A stretch of 64,000 nt of DNA from Chryseobacterium panacisoli (GTDB lineage Bacteria; Bacteroidota; Bacteroidia; Flavobacteriales; Weeksellaceae): NCBI RefSeq assembly GCF_008274625.1, contig NZ_VTRU01000001.1:1736001-1800000 (forward strand). Reading direction: 5' to 3'. A model generated the notes under the pieces. The model saw only the letters and a list, made by a program, of their open reading frames with translations, did no database searches and was not told where the DNA came from. Both the position numbers and the translations under genes were made by a program. Below, piece after piece: positions 1 through 7,625 of the stretch. Every line of letters starts with the position of its first letter. Within the stretch, counting starts at the first letter, position 1.

Positions 1-177
1 GAATACCTCAGAAAATTAAAGATTAACAAGTCAATGGAACTTCTCCATTCCTCTTTTTCATTAACGGATATTGCTTTGGAATGTGGCTTTTCAGATCAGA
101 GTCATTTTACCAGATGTTTCAAAGAAAATATCGGAATTACACCCATGAAATACAGGAATCTTCTGAAAATTCATTAA
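1..177 (+). CDS. AraC-family transcriptional regulator, C-terminal end (5' end outside window)
   Basis: An open frame runs from the window edge to TAA at 175-177 and encodes 58 residues. The visible part is the second helix-turn-helix of an AraC/XylS DNA-binding domain: LTDIALECGFSDQSHFTRCF followed by a G-I-T-P-x-x-Y ending. This is the family signature that normally lies about 10 residues from the C-terminus. The effector-binding domain is not in the window. The next gene is a short-chain dehydrogenase on the same strand, and paired 21-bp direct repeats in between suggest this regulator controls it (inference). Confidence 0.85.
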   Translation, partial: EYLRKLKINKSMELLHSSFSLTDIALECGFSDQSHFTRCFKENIGITPMKYRNLLKIH

Positions 178-214
178 AATCCTTCTGAATTTAAAGGAGA
201 TAAATTATCATTCA

Positions 215-276
215 CGATTTGGATACATCATTCCCCGATTTGGATACATTTTCCCTCCTGTAACTTTTCATCTTTG
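215..276 (+). promoter_or_regulatory. Putative AraC-type operator repeats and promoter of the dehydrogenase
   Basis: The 14-mer CGATTTGGATACAT occurs exactly twice, at 215-228 and 236-249, with a 21-bp period (two helical turns). A -7-like CATCTTTG (one mismatch to TAnnTTTG) lies at 269-276 and there is no good -33 element. The second repeat occupies the -33 region. This is the geometry of an activator-dependent promoter bound by tandem AraC half-sites; the link to the AraC gene at 1-177 is inference. Confidence 0.5.
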
Positions 277-307
277 TACCATCATTTAAACAAAAAAATA
301 TTTAAAA

Positions 308-1147
308 ATGGAAACAAAAAAAGTATGGTTCGTGACAGGAGCTTCAAAAGGCTTAGGATTCGAGTTGGTAAAAAAATTATTATCCGAAGGATTTCAGGTT
401 GCTGCCACAAGCCGTACCGTTGAATCCCTGATTTCCACCATTGGAGAAACTTCTGAAAACTTCCTTCCGCTTAGCGTAAATATCACAGACAACGACGATA
501 TAAAATCTGCCATTGCCAAAACGGTTGAACATTTCGGACGAATTGATGTGGTTGTCAACAATGCAGGTTATGGACAAATCGGGACCTTGGAGGAGCTTTC
601 GGATGAAGAAGCAAGAGAAAATTACGCTGTGAATGTTTTCGGAACCTTAAATGTGATCAGAAATGCGATGCCTTATCTGCGTGAGCAAAGATCTGGAAAC
701 ATCTTCAATATTTCTTCTGTTGGAGGGTATTCTGCTAATTTTCCCGGTTGGGGAATTTACTGTTCAACAAAATTTGCGGTTGCCGGATTTACTGAAGCTT
801 TGGCTGAAGAAGTAAAAGATTTCGGAATTCATGCTACCGTTGTGTATCCCGGATATTTCCGTACAGATTTTTTAACTAAAGATTCTGTGAAAACACCTGC
901 TAATCCTATTCAGGCTTATGAAGCTGCAAGAAATTCTGAACAGGCTCACCTTAATGACATCAATGGAAACCAGCCTAATGATCCGGAAAAGGCAGCTGAT
1001 GTACTGATTCAGATCAGTAAAGAGAAAAATCCGCCGGTACATTTATTATTAGGTGTAGGAACGATGGAATTTCTGAATAATAAAATTGATATTTTAAAGA
1101 AAGACGCTGAGAAATGGGAAAGTCTGACTGTTTCCACTGCGATCTGA
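308..1147 (+). CDS. Short-chain dehydrogenase/reductase (SDR), 279 aa
   Basis: Classical SDR with a Rossmann fold that should bind NAD(P)(H) and oxidise or reduce a carbonyl/hydroxyl substrate in the cytoplasm. The cofactor motif TGASKGLG is at residues 10-17, NNAG at 84-87, a Ser-Ser pair at about 136-137, and the catalytic Y-x3-K (YCSTK) at 151-155. Length is typical of the family. The ATG at 308 follows a promoter with 21-bp direct repeats that may bind the upstream AraC regulator. A strong terminator follows, so the gene is probably monocistronic. The substrate cannot be told from sequence. Confidence 0.92.
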   Translation: METKKVWFVTGASKGLGFELVKKLLSEGFQVAATSRTVESLISTIGETSENFLPLSVNITDNDDIKSAIAKTVEHFGRIDVVVNNAGYGQIGTLEELSDEEARENYAVNVFGTLNVIRNAMPYLREQRSGNIFNISSVGGYSANFPGWGIYCSTKFAVAGFTEALAEEVKDFGIHATVVYPGYFRTDFLTKDSVKTPANPIQAYEAARNSEQAHLNDINGNQPNDPEKAADVLIQISKEKNPPVHLLLGVGTMEFLNNKIDILKKDAEKWESLTVSTAI

Positions 1148-1161
1148 TTTTGTCATAATAT

Positions 1162-1203
1162 TCTCCGGCTCTGCTTATTCATAACAGAGTCGGAGACTTT
1201 TTG
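1162..1203 (+). terminator. Rho-independent terminator after the SDR gene
   Basis: Arms TCTCCGGCTCTG (1162-1173) and CAGAGTCGGAGA (1185-1196) pair over 12 bp with one G-U, followed by CTTTTTG. It ends the SDR transcript. Confidence 0.85.
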
Positions 1204-1248
1204 AATCAATACGTTATACTTTTTACAAAAACACCTAACTTCGCTATT

Positions 1249-2163
1249 ATGAAACAGCCTGTTCGTTTTAATTCTATTTCAGATTTTCATGCTTTTTGTA
1301 GTCTTCCCAACCCTGAGCATCCATTGATCAGTTTGGTAGATTACAGCAAAGTCCGGTATGTAGTAGATGATAATGAATTGAAGTGGATTCAGAATTTTTA
1401 TTCAATTGGCCTGAAAAAAAATGTCAGTCCCAAGTTCAACTATGGGCAGCAACAGTATGATTTCAATTCTGGAGTGCTGTGTTTTGTTTCACCCCAGCAA
1501 TATTTAAGTCTTGAAATCAATCCGGATGTTGAAGTAGAACCCACTGGATTTTTATTACTTATTCATCCTGACTTTCTTTGGAATACTTCATTAACCAGGA
1601 AAATAAAATCTTATGACTTTTTCAGCTATCAGGTAAAAGAAGCACTTTTTCTTTCCGATAGGGAAGAGAAAATCCTTGTTGATATTTTTCAAAATATTGA
1701 ACGGGAATATCAGTCAAATACAGACAGATTCACACAGGAACTGATCATTGCTCAAATTGAATTATTACTGGTTTACTCTGACCGTTTTTATGAACGGCAG
1801 TTTTTCACCAGAAAAAAATCAAGTCATGAATTGCTGTATAAGTTTGAAGACATTCTTTCCCAATATTTTGAAAACGGAAATCTTCTTGAAAACGGTATTC
1901 CATCCGTGAAATGTATTGCCGAACAGATGAATATTTCTCCTAATTATCTCGGAACCTTACTCCGCTTGCACACGCAGCAAAATACACAACAGCATATTCA
2001 AAATAGATTAATTGATTCAGCCAAAGAACGTTTGAGTACAACCAATTTATCTGTAAGTGAGATTGCTTATGAACTGGGATTTGAACATCCGCAGTCTTTC
2101 AGTAAACTCTTTAAACAAAAGACGAATCAGTCTCCCGGAGAATTTAGAAAACTATTCAATTAG
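1249..2163 (+). CDS. AraC-family transcriptional regulator, 304 aa
   Basis: Full-length AraC/XylS regulator. An N-terminal sensing region of about 200 residues is followed by two helix-turn-helices, ending in the signature LSVSEIAYELGFEHPQSF and S-P-G-E-F-R. An in-frame TTG at 1201 exists, but it lies in the T-tail of the preceding terminator. The ATG at 1249 gives the start MKQPVRFNSISDF, as expected for the family, and a -7-like TAACTTCG sits at 1236-1243. No partner gene is evident: the next gene is a serine hydrolase with its own promoter. The inducer is unknown. Confidence 0.88.
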   Translation: MKQPVRFNSISDFHAFCSLPNPEHPLISLVDYSKVRYVVDDNELKWIQNFYSIGLKKNVSPKFNYGQQQYDFNSGVLCFVSPQQYLSLEINPDVEVEPTGFLLLIHPDFLWNTSLTRKIKSYDFFSYQVKEALFLSDREEKILVDIFQNIEREYQSNTDRFTQELIIAQIELLLVYSDRFYERQFFTRKKSSHELLYKFEDILSQYFENGNLLENGIPSVKCIAEQMNISPNYLGTLLRLHTQQNTQQHIQNRLIDSAKERLSTTNLSVSEIAYELGFEHPQSFSKLFKQKTNQSPGEFRKLFN

Positions 2164-2226
2164 AATAGATGTAAATAATAAAGTAGCAATGTTAATTTCG
2201 TTCTATTTTACCATTAGGAAGTTTGT

Positions 2227-2234
2227 TACTTTTG
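2227..2234 (+). promoter_or_regulatory. -7 promoter element (TACTTTTG)
   Basis: Exact TAnnTTTG match 17 nt before the ATG at 2252. The -33 region is weak. Confidence 0.5.
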
Positions 2235-2251
2235 TTTAAATACTTCTTATA

Positions 2252-3910
2252 ATGAAACCAGTTCTATTATTGATCTTTATTTTCACATTTTATTTTTATC
2301 CTGGACAAAATAAAAACATAGCTGATTCTGAAAAAATTGAATATCCGGTTCAAAAAAATAATATCGGAAAAATTATTTTCCTTAACAAAACCGTTGCACT
2401 TGAAAACTTAAAAGATTCGGACTTTCTCACTTCTTTTGTATTTCAGGAAAACGGAGATCTGGGAATTCACGCTTTTTTTGACAATTCTCTTGTCAACTAC
2501 CTTCATCAGCTTGAACCCAATTTGACTATTGATGAACTGCTCAAAAACGGAAATTATCATTTCTCATTTTATGTAGACGGAAAACTGATCTATAAAGAAA
2601 ATCTCAATACAGGTGCAGGTACGGCAGATAATAAAAAAGTCAAAACTACATTGCGAATTCCTCTTCTGAGCAGTAAAAACGAAGATTCATGGGGAAGATA
2701 TCTATGGATGCGGTTCTATATGGCCCATAACGGAATTGATGCTCTCACGGAAGGAAATCATATTTTAAAAATTGAAATGCGTCCGTATCTCAATACTTCT
2801 GCAATCAAGACAGGACCTGTTATCGCAGAAGGCCAGATTAAGCTCAGTATTCCTTCCCAAAATATCTCAGAAAAGCAGATCGCTGTTCAGTCTATCCAGC
2901 CCAGCAGTGAATGGAAGGTTTCTCAGGAAAAGATCAATACAGAAACTATCAGAAATCTGAATAAAAAAATTGCAGAAAACAGGTTTAAAAATATAACCGG
3001 AATTGTCATTGTAAAAGATGGAAAATTGCTTCTTGAAGAATATTTCAACGGTTCAGGAAGAGATTCTTTACAGGATACCCGTTCCGTAGGGAAATCATTT
3101 TCCTCAGCATTAACGGGAATTGCAATCAAGGAAGGATATTTAAAAAGTGAAAATCAAAAATTGAAGGATTTTTACAATCTTAAACAGTTTAAAAATTATT
3201 CTACCCAAAAAGAGAACGTTACCATAAAAAGCTTATTGACCATGAGTTCCGGATTTGAAGGAAACGATGAAAACTCTGAATCTGCCGGAAATGAAGAGAA
3301 TATGTATCCTACCGAAAACTGGGTGAATTTCACATTGGATCTGCCAATGACAGAGAATACGATAGGAAAAAACTGGAGTTACTTCACTGCCGGAGTTGTG
3401 GTAACAGGAGATATTCTGGATAAAACTGTTCCGCAAGGCTTAAAAAACTATGCAGATAAAAAGTTATTTCATCCTCTTGGAATTACAAATTATAAATGGC
3501 AGTTTACTCCACAGCAAAAACCTTCTCTGGCGGGAGGACTGCGTATGAAAGTTCTTGATTTTGCAAAATTCGGGCAATTGTATAAAAATAACGGAATCTG
3601 GAACGGGAAAACTATTTTAAATAAAGATTGGGTTAAGAAATCTTTTACCAATTATTTTCCGGATCATCAGAATTTTGAAGGTTATGGATATTTATTCTGG
3701 AGGAAAGTTTATACTGTGGGAAACAGCAGTTATGAAGCTTTCCAATCCAGCGGAAATGGCGGCAACAAAATCATCATCTTCACCAATATACCGATTGTAA
3801 TAGTGATTACCGCACAAGCTTACAATAAGCCTTATGCTCACTCACAAGTCGAAAAAATGGTACAGGAATATCTTTTACCCGCCTTGATGATGGGTGGTAA
3901 AAATGAGTAA
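2252..3910 (+). CDS. Exported serine hydrolase, beta-lactamase (class C)/PBP-like fold, 552 aa
   Basis: An N-terminal signal sequence (MKPVLLLIFIFTFYFYP) is followed by about 230 residues of unassigned beta-rich sequence. The C-terminal domain is of the class C beta-lactamase/penicillin-binding type, with SxxK at 278-281 (SVGK) and a later SGNGGNK that may replace the KTG/HxG strand motif. The Tyr motif is not a clean YxN (the region reads WSYFTAG), so it is more likely an esterase or peptidase homologue than a true beta-lactamase. It probably acts in the periplasm. Two further members of this superfamily lie at 14.8 and 16.2 kb. Confidence 0.82.
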   Translation: MKPVLLLIFIFTFYFYPGQNKNIADSEKIEYPVQKNNIGKIIFLNKTVALENLKDSDFLTSFVFQENGDLGIHAFFDNSLVNYLHQLEPNLTIDELLKNGNYHFSFYVDGKLIYKENLNTGAGTADNKKVKTTLRIPLLSSKNEDSWGRYLWMRFYMAHNGIDALTEGNHILKIEMRPYLNTSAIKTGPVIAEGQIKLSIPSQNISEKQIAVQSIQPSSEWKVSQEKINTETIRNLNKKIAENRFKNITGIVIVKDGKLLLEEYFNGSGRDSLQDTRSVGKSFSSALTGIAIKEGYLKSENQKLKDFYNLKQFKNYSTQKENVTIKSLLTMSSGFEGNDENSESAGNEENMYPTENWVNFTLDLPMTENTIGKNWSYFTAGVVVTGDILDKTVPQGLKNYADKKLFHPLGITNYKWQFTPQQKPSLAGGLRMKVLDFAKFGQLYKNNGIWNGKTILNKDWVKKSFTNYFPDHQNFEGYGYLFWRKVYTVGNSSYEAFQSSGNGGNKIIIFTNIPIVIVITAQAYNKPYAHSQVEKMVQEYLLPALMMGGKNE

Positions 3911-3981
3911 TGAATAATCAGTAATGAGTAATAATATAGGGAAAAAGAAAAGCTTATTGCTTATTGCTTCTGCAAAATAAT

Positions 3982-4524
3982 CTATTCGTCTTTCTTAGAA
4001 GGAACCAGAAAAACATCAATAAGACCTTCAGGAAGTTCCATTTTTATGATTCTTTCTTCTCTGTCAACTTCAAGAATCCAGTTTTTGATCATAGGAATCA
4101 CCACTTCTTTTCCATCCAGATTGGTAATGAAATATACCTGTGCCGTCTGATCATTTACAGATCTGATCACCCCACAGTTATTATCATTCTGATCAAAAAT
4201 TTCAAATCCAATGATTTCGTGGTAATAGAATTGTTTTCCCGAAAGTTTAGGCAGTGAAGCAAGCGGAAGGTAAACATTTTTACCCAATACCTGATCTATC
4301 ATAGCCTCAGAAGAGTTTTTGAGGGCAAGATTCAAAGCATCAAGTTTGCTCCATGATGATTTTTCAATAAAAAATGGAACCAATAATCCGTTGATTTCAA
4401 CGAATATTGATTCCAATTTATTGTAAAGCTCGGGTTGATCGGTATCCAATTTAAGGATTACGTTACCCGCAAGTCCATGTCTGCGTGTGATTTTACCTAA
4501 AAAATAGCAATCTTCTTTACGCAT
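3982..4524 (-). CDS. rimM: Ribosome maturation factor RimM, 180 aa
   Basis: RimM assists late assembly of the 30S subunit head and binds S19. The N-terminal RimM domain carries the family's GKITRRHGLAGNV-type start (residues 9-21). The C-terminal PRC-barrel region contains KEVVIPMIKNWILEVD and ends in an L-P-E-G-L-I-D motif. The length fits the family. It lies 14 bp downstream of rpsP on the same strand, the common rpsP-rimM arrangement, so the two should be co-transcribed. Confidence 0.95.
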   Translation of the reverse strand: MRKEDCYFLGKITRRHGLAGNVILKLDTDQPELYNKLESIFVEINGLLVPFFIEKSSWSKLDALNLALKNSSEAMIDQVLGKNVYLPLASLPKLSGKQFYYHEIIGFEIFDQNDNNCGVIRSVNDQTAQVYFITNLDGKEVVIPMIKNWILEVDREERIIKMELPEGLIDVFLVPSKKDE

Positions 4525-4538
4525 AACAGGGTTTGGTC

Positions 4539-5105
4539 TTAAGCTTCAGTGTTTTCTTCAGTTTCAGCAGCAGGAGCTTCTCCTTCTGTAGCTTCAGCAA
4601 CAACTTCTTCAGCAGGTGCGTTTGCAGCCTCTTCAGCAGCTTTAGCATCAGCTTCAGCTTGTGCAGCAGCAGCAACTCTAGCTTCGTTTACTTTTACTTC
4701 AGCTTCTAAAGCAGCTTTCTTAGCATCAGCTTTAGCAGTTGCTAAACCTTCTACTTTACCTTGTACTTTAGAATCTTTAGCTTCTACCCAAGCATTGAAT
4801 CTTTTTTCAGCTTCAGCTTCGTCAAAAGCACCTTTAGCTACACCACCTTGTAAGTGTTTTTTGTAAAGAGCACCTTTGTAAGATAGGATAGCTCTAGCAG
4901 TATCAGTAGGCTGAGCACCGTTGTTTAACCACTGTACAGCAGAATCAACGTTCAATTCGATAGTTGCCGGGTTAGTAATTGGGTTGTAAGTTCCTAGTTT
5001 TTCGATGAATCTACCATCTCTTCTAGCTCTAGAATCTGCAACCACGATGTGGAAAAAAGGTTTTCCTTTTTTACCGTGTCTTTGTAATCTGATTTTTACT
5101 GACAT
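4539..5105 (-). CDS. rpsP: 30S ribosomal protein S16 with long C-terminal extension, 188 aa
   Basis: The first ~80 residues are canonical S16 (VKIRLQRHGKKGKPFFHIVV, then ARRDGRFIEKLGTYNP). About 100 residues follow that are very rich in Ala, Glu and Lys, probably a long charged helix or disordered tail; S16 of E. coli is only about 82 residues. Such extensions are common in Bacteroidota. Codon use is narrow (repeated gct/gca/gaa), as for a highly expressed gene. It is the first gene of the rpsP-rimM unit, with a -7 box TATCTTTG at 5161-5154. Confidence 0.97.
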   Translation of the reverse strand: MSVKIRLQRHGKKGKPFFHIVVADSRARRDGRFIEKLGTYNPITNPATIELNVDSAVQWLNNGAQPTDTARAILSYKGALYKKHLQGGVAKGAFDEAEAEKRFNAWVEAKDSKVQGKVEGLATAKADAKKAALEAEVKVNEARVAAAAQAEADAKAAEEAANAPAEEVVAEATEGEAPAAETEENTEA

Positions 5106-5153
5106 AATGTTTGAATTTTACGGGAACTCGTCCCAGTTAAATATTTAAGAGTG

Positions 5154-5161
5154 CAAAGATA
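5154..5161 (-). promoter_or_regulatory. -7 promoter element of rpsP-rimM (TATCTTTG)
   Basis: Exact TAnnTTTG match on the minus strand, 48 nt before the rpsP ATG. The leader contains a short GGGAC/GTTCC-type inverted repeat. Confidence 0.5.
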
Positions 5162-5307
5162 GTAAAAAAGTTTGAAGTAAAAAGCTCCTGGTAAAAAGTT
5201 TTATGAATTCAAATTATTTTTTCCAAAAGCGGAAACCTGCTCTCGTTGCTCGCTTTCTTCTTTTACAAAGAAAAAGATCTCAGATAGGCCGATTGATCGG
5301 GACTATT

Positions 5308-5820
5308 TTAAGACAAATCCCCCATATAGAAAAGTCCCAGACACTTCTGGTTTTCTTCAATAGTAAGAGAATCTTTCAGCTCTTCTACAATTTTAGGAGA
5401 GCTCCAATAGCATCCGATATTATTCGCAGTACAGGTAAGATACATATTCTGAACCGCCATTGAAACAGCGGCTATTTCTTCCCATTCAGGAACCATTCCG
5501 CTGAAGTTGACCACAATGGAAACTACTGCATCCGCTTTATTAATTTTAAAACCGATATCATGGTATTTCTTCTCCAAAAAAGTCTGTTCAGGTTGTGTAG
5601 CTTTATAGATAGACTGCATTTCTGAAGCCAGTTTTGCTTTTTCTTCCCCTTTGAAGATCTTGAAACGCCAAGGCTTTGTTCTTTTATGATTCGGAGCCAG
5701 TGTTGCTGAATGTAAAATTTCATCAATGACTTCCTGAGATATTTCTGTATCAGTATAATCTTTTGGGAAAATACTTCTTCTTTGCTCTATGATTTCTTTT
5801 AAAATGGATGCTTTATTCAT
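5308..5820 (-). CDS. Nitroreductase-family protein, short C-terminus, 170 aa
   Basis: FMN-dependent nitroreductase fold. It shows the N-terminal RRSI-F FMN-phosphate-binding segment, LAPNHKRTKPWRF, and the C-terminal NIGCYWSS...LGLFYMG strand. Members of this subgroup normally continue 15-25 residues beyond the F-Y-M-G segment, but here TAA comes three residues later. No obvious remainder of the family tail is readable in the other frames up to about 5209. The protein may be a natural short form or 3'-truncated. A -7 box sits only 4 nt from the ATG. Confidence 0.8.
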   Translation of the reverse strand: MNKASILKEIIEQRRSIFPKDYTDTEISQEVIDEILHSATLAPNHKRTKPWRFKIFKGEEKAKLASEMQSIYKATQPEQTFLEKKYHDIGFKINKADAVVSIVVNFSGMVPEWEEIAAVSMAVQNMYLTCTANNIGCYWSSPKIVEELKDSLTIEENQKCLGLFYMGDLS

Positions 5821-5824
5821 ATAA

Positions 5825-5832
5825 CAAAATTA
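5825..5832 (-). promoter_or_regulatory. -7 element abutting the nitroreductase start (TAATTTTG)
   Basis: The minus-strand TAATTTTG is separated from the ATG at 5820 by 4 nt, so the transcript is probably leaderless or nearly so. Confidence 0.5.
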
Positions 5833-5924
5833 CGAAAAAGATGGAAGCAGGAAGCGGAATGAAGGAAGTTTAATGTTTGGCCGGGTGATAAATGCCGGAA
5901 GTTTGTCAAAATTACTTTTTACGT

Positions 5925-6374
5925 TTACAAAACTTCTATAACCTTCTGATGAATTTTGTTCAAAGTAAACTCATCGCCAGCTTTCATGCCCATCATTTTT
6001 TTGGCCATGGGGCTTTCCGGAGAGATGGCATAAAACCGGTCTCCTTCAAAAAAGAATTCCCCTAATGACACTGATATATAAAACCGGGCTTTGTTGGTAA
6101 TCACCAGCGAGCCAAGCTGTACTTTTCCTGTAGCTGTATTCAGAACTTTTGCCATATTTCTTTTAAGATCATTCAAAGCCCCCAGCTGTCGCTGCATCTG
6201 ATAAATCTCCTCCTGCATCTCTTCTCTCATACTGTCATATTTTGGAGTTTTTTTGATGTCACGGCTGGCCTCAAGGGTAAATTCGATAAAGTTTTTAAGC
6301 TTCTCAATTTTCTCCGCGATAGTAGTTTTCACAAAGTCTCTGATCTCGCTTTTTTCAAATACAATCTTCTCCAT
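5925..6374 (-). CDS. GreA/GreB C-terminal-domain protein, 149 aa
   Basis: An N-terminal ~85 residues of charged helices (coiled coil likely) are followed by a C-terminal segment, about residues 88-149, that resembles the FKBP-like GreA/GreB C-terminal domain. It includes VQLGSLVITNKARFYIS, a YAISPESPMAKKMMGMKAGDEF-type segment and a short terminal strand. It may bind RNA polymerase, but the coiled coil lacks the recognisable acidic tip pair of GreA, so transcript-cleavage activity is not supported. Such proteins are sometimes mislabelled 3-oxoacyl-ACP synthase; nothing here supports that. Confidence 0.7.
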   Translation of the reverse strand: MEKIVFEKSEIRDFVKTTIAEKIEKLKNFIEFTLEASRDIKKTPKYDSMREEMQEEIYQMQRQLGALNDLKRNMAKVLNTATGKVQLGSLVITNKARFYISVSLGEFFFEGDRFYAISPESPMAKKMMGMKAGDEFTLNKIHQKVIEVL

Positions 6375-6477
6375 AGAATCGATTCTTTATATAAAGATAA
6401 TATTTTTAGAATAATATTTCTGCCACTTAACATAAAAAACGATTGCAAAATAGTTCATCATTTTTAAAAATATTTTC

Positions 6478-6485
6478 TAGCTTTG
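6478..6485 (+). promoter_or_regulatory. -7 promoter element (TAGCTTTG)
   Basis: Exact TAnnTTTG match 19 nt before the DUF805 ATG. Confidence 0.5.
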
Positions 6486-6504
6486 TTTTTTTAAAACTAA
6501 AACC

Positions 6505-6867
6505 ATGTTTAAAGCACCATTTTCATTTGATGGAAGAATCAGAAGAACAGAGTATGGATTATCATATCTCATATATCTTGTATTTTCTGTTCCTTTCAAT
6601 TTTTATTTTCAGACTAACGAACAGCCATCCGGGGGTGTTACTATAGTTTTCTTCCTTTTATTAATTCCATTTCTTTGGTTTCTTATTGCACAGGGAGCAA
6701 AAAGATGCCATGACAGAGGAAATTCAGGTTGGTTTCAACTAATTCCTTTGTATGGTTTATGGATGCTATTCGCAGACAGTGACCACGGACCTAATGAATA
6801 TGGACCTAATCCTAAGGGTGAAGGAAACTATAACTCGATCAACGAGATCGGTAGAAAAGAATTGTAA
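6505..6867 (+). CDS. DUF805 family inner-membrane protein, 120 aa
   Basis: Small multi-pass membrane protein. It has the DUF805 hallmarks: an early F-S-F-D-G-R-I-R-R-x-E-Y segment, hydrophobic helices around residues 20-65, and A-K-R-C-H-D-R-G-N-S-G-W before a last helix. A hydrophilic tail with G-P-N-x-Y-G-P-N-P is typical of the family. The biochemical role is unknown. It is monocistronic and shares a bidirectional terminator with the convergent gene downstream. Confidence 0.9.
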   Translation: MFKAPFSFDGRIRRTEYGLSYLIYLVFSVPFNFYFQTNEQPSGGVTIVFFLLLIPFLWFLIAQGAKRCHDRGNSGWFQLIPLYGLWMLFADSDHGPNEYGPNPKGEGNYNSINEIGRKEL

Positions 6868-6871
6868 TAAA

Positions 6872-6898
6872 AAAGCCTTGTAAAATTTACAAGGCTTT
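6872..6898. terminator. Bidirectional terminator between convergent genes
   Basis: AAAGCCTTGTAAA (6872-6884) and TTTACAAGGCTTT (6886-6898) form a 13-bp stem with A/T tracts on both sides. It serves DUF805 (+) and the SRPBCC gene (-). Confidence 0.85.
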
Positions 6899-6902
6899 CA
6901 TT

Positions 6903-7427
6903 TTATTTTTCAGCAAGTTTCTTCAGATCTCCCAGACCCTGGCCAAACATTTTATCCATATTACTATCCATCATAGGTTTCATGATCTTCATCATGGTAT
7001 TCAGTTCATTATCAATCATCCAGGTTACTTTTGTTCCGCTTCCTTCAGGAGTCAGCACAATATTACTTTTGGCTGTACCTTCAAAAGGTTTTATGAAATG
7101 AAGCTGGGTACCCAGTTTTTCATTAGGTATAATTTCAGTAATGGATTGCTCCCCTTCGCTGTCATCACCTTTCCAGTGATAAGAATCACCTATCTGGTCT
7201 CCAGCTCCTGAGTAAGTAACAGAGAAGTTTTTGATTTCTTTAGAAAAAGGATCCCATGTATTGTATGCTTTTAAAGAATTGGTATGCTGCCATACTTTAT
7301 CTTTTGGTGCATTGATGACAATAGATTTTTCATAATGGTAATCTTTACTGAAAGCCAGCATCGCAATTACAGCATAGATAATAATCAGCACGATGATGGC
7401 ACCGATGATTTTTAAGAGTGTTTTCAT
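6903..7427 (-). CDS. SRPBCC-family (polyketide cyclase-like) membrane-anchored protein, 174 aa
   Basis: One N-terminal hydrophobic segment (residues 5-27, IIGAIIVLIIIYAVIAMLAF) precedes a START/SRPBCC ligand-binding domain. That domain begins YEKSIVINAPKDKVWQHTN and includes G-T-K-V-T-W near its end. The family forms a helix-grip cavity for hydrophobic ligands. With an N-terminal anchor the domain would face the periplasm. No neighbour suggests a ligand. A -7 box TAATTTTG lies at 7474-7467. Confidence 0.82.
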   Translation of the reverse strand: MKTLLKIIGAIIVLIIIYAVIAMLAFSKDYHYEKSIVINAPKDKVWQHTNSLKAYNTWDPFSKEIKNFSVTYSGAGDQIGDSYHWKGDDSEGEQSITEIIPNEKLGTQLHFIKPFEGTAKSNIVLTPEGSGTKVTWMIDNELNTMMKIMKPMMDSNMDKMFGQGLGDLKKLAEK

Positions 7428-7466
7428 AGTCTATATATTTAAGGTTATTTATTTTAAATCTGTTCT

Positions 7467-7474
7467 CAAAATTA
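7467..7474 (-). promoter_or_regulatory. -7 promoter element (TAATTTTG)
   Basis: Exact TAnnTTTG match on the minus strand, 39 nt before the SRPBCC ATG. Confidence 0.45.
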
Positions 7475-7527
7475 AATATTCCCACATCACTCCCACTTTC
7501 CATATGACAAGATTATTTAAAGATAAG

Positions 7528-7535
7528 TATTTTTG
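7528..7535 (+). promoter_or_regulatory. -7 promoter element of the M3 peptidase (TATTTTTG)
   Basis: Exact TAnnTTTG match. It sits 9 nt before an in-frame GTG (7545) and 90 nt before the preferred ATG (7626), favouring the downstream start. Confidence 0.5.
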
Positions 7536-7625
7536 TCATAACTTGTGAGTAAGGCATTATTTTTGAGCGTTTCAGCTGTGATTCCTGATGAATCATTACG
7601 CTTACCTTATAAAAAAGATCAAAAA

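Noticed and set aside
1201..1248. TTG start of the AraC gene
   Set aside because: The TTG lies in the T-tail of the SDR terminator; the ATG at 1249 gives the expected N-terminus.
4549..4866. Plus-strand ORF opposite rpsP, rich in Ala and Ser
   Set aside because: It is the antisense shadow of the Ala/Glu-rich S16 tail, caused by its biased codons; no promoter or start signal.
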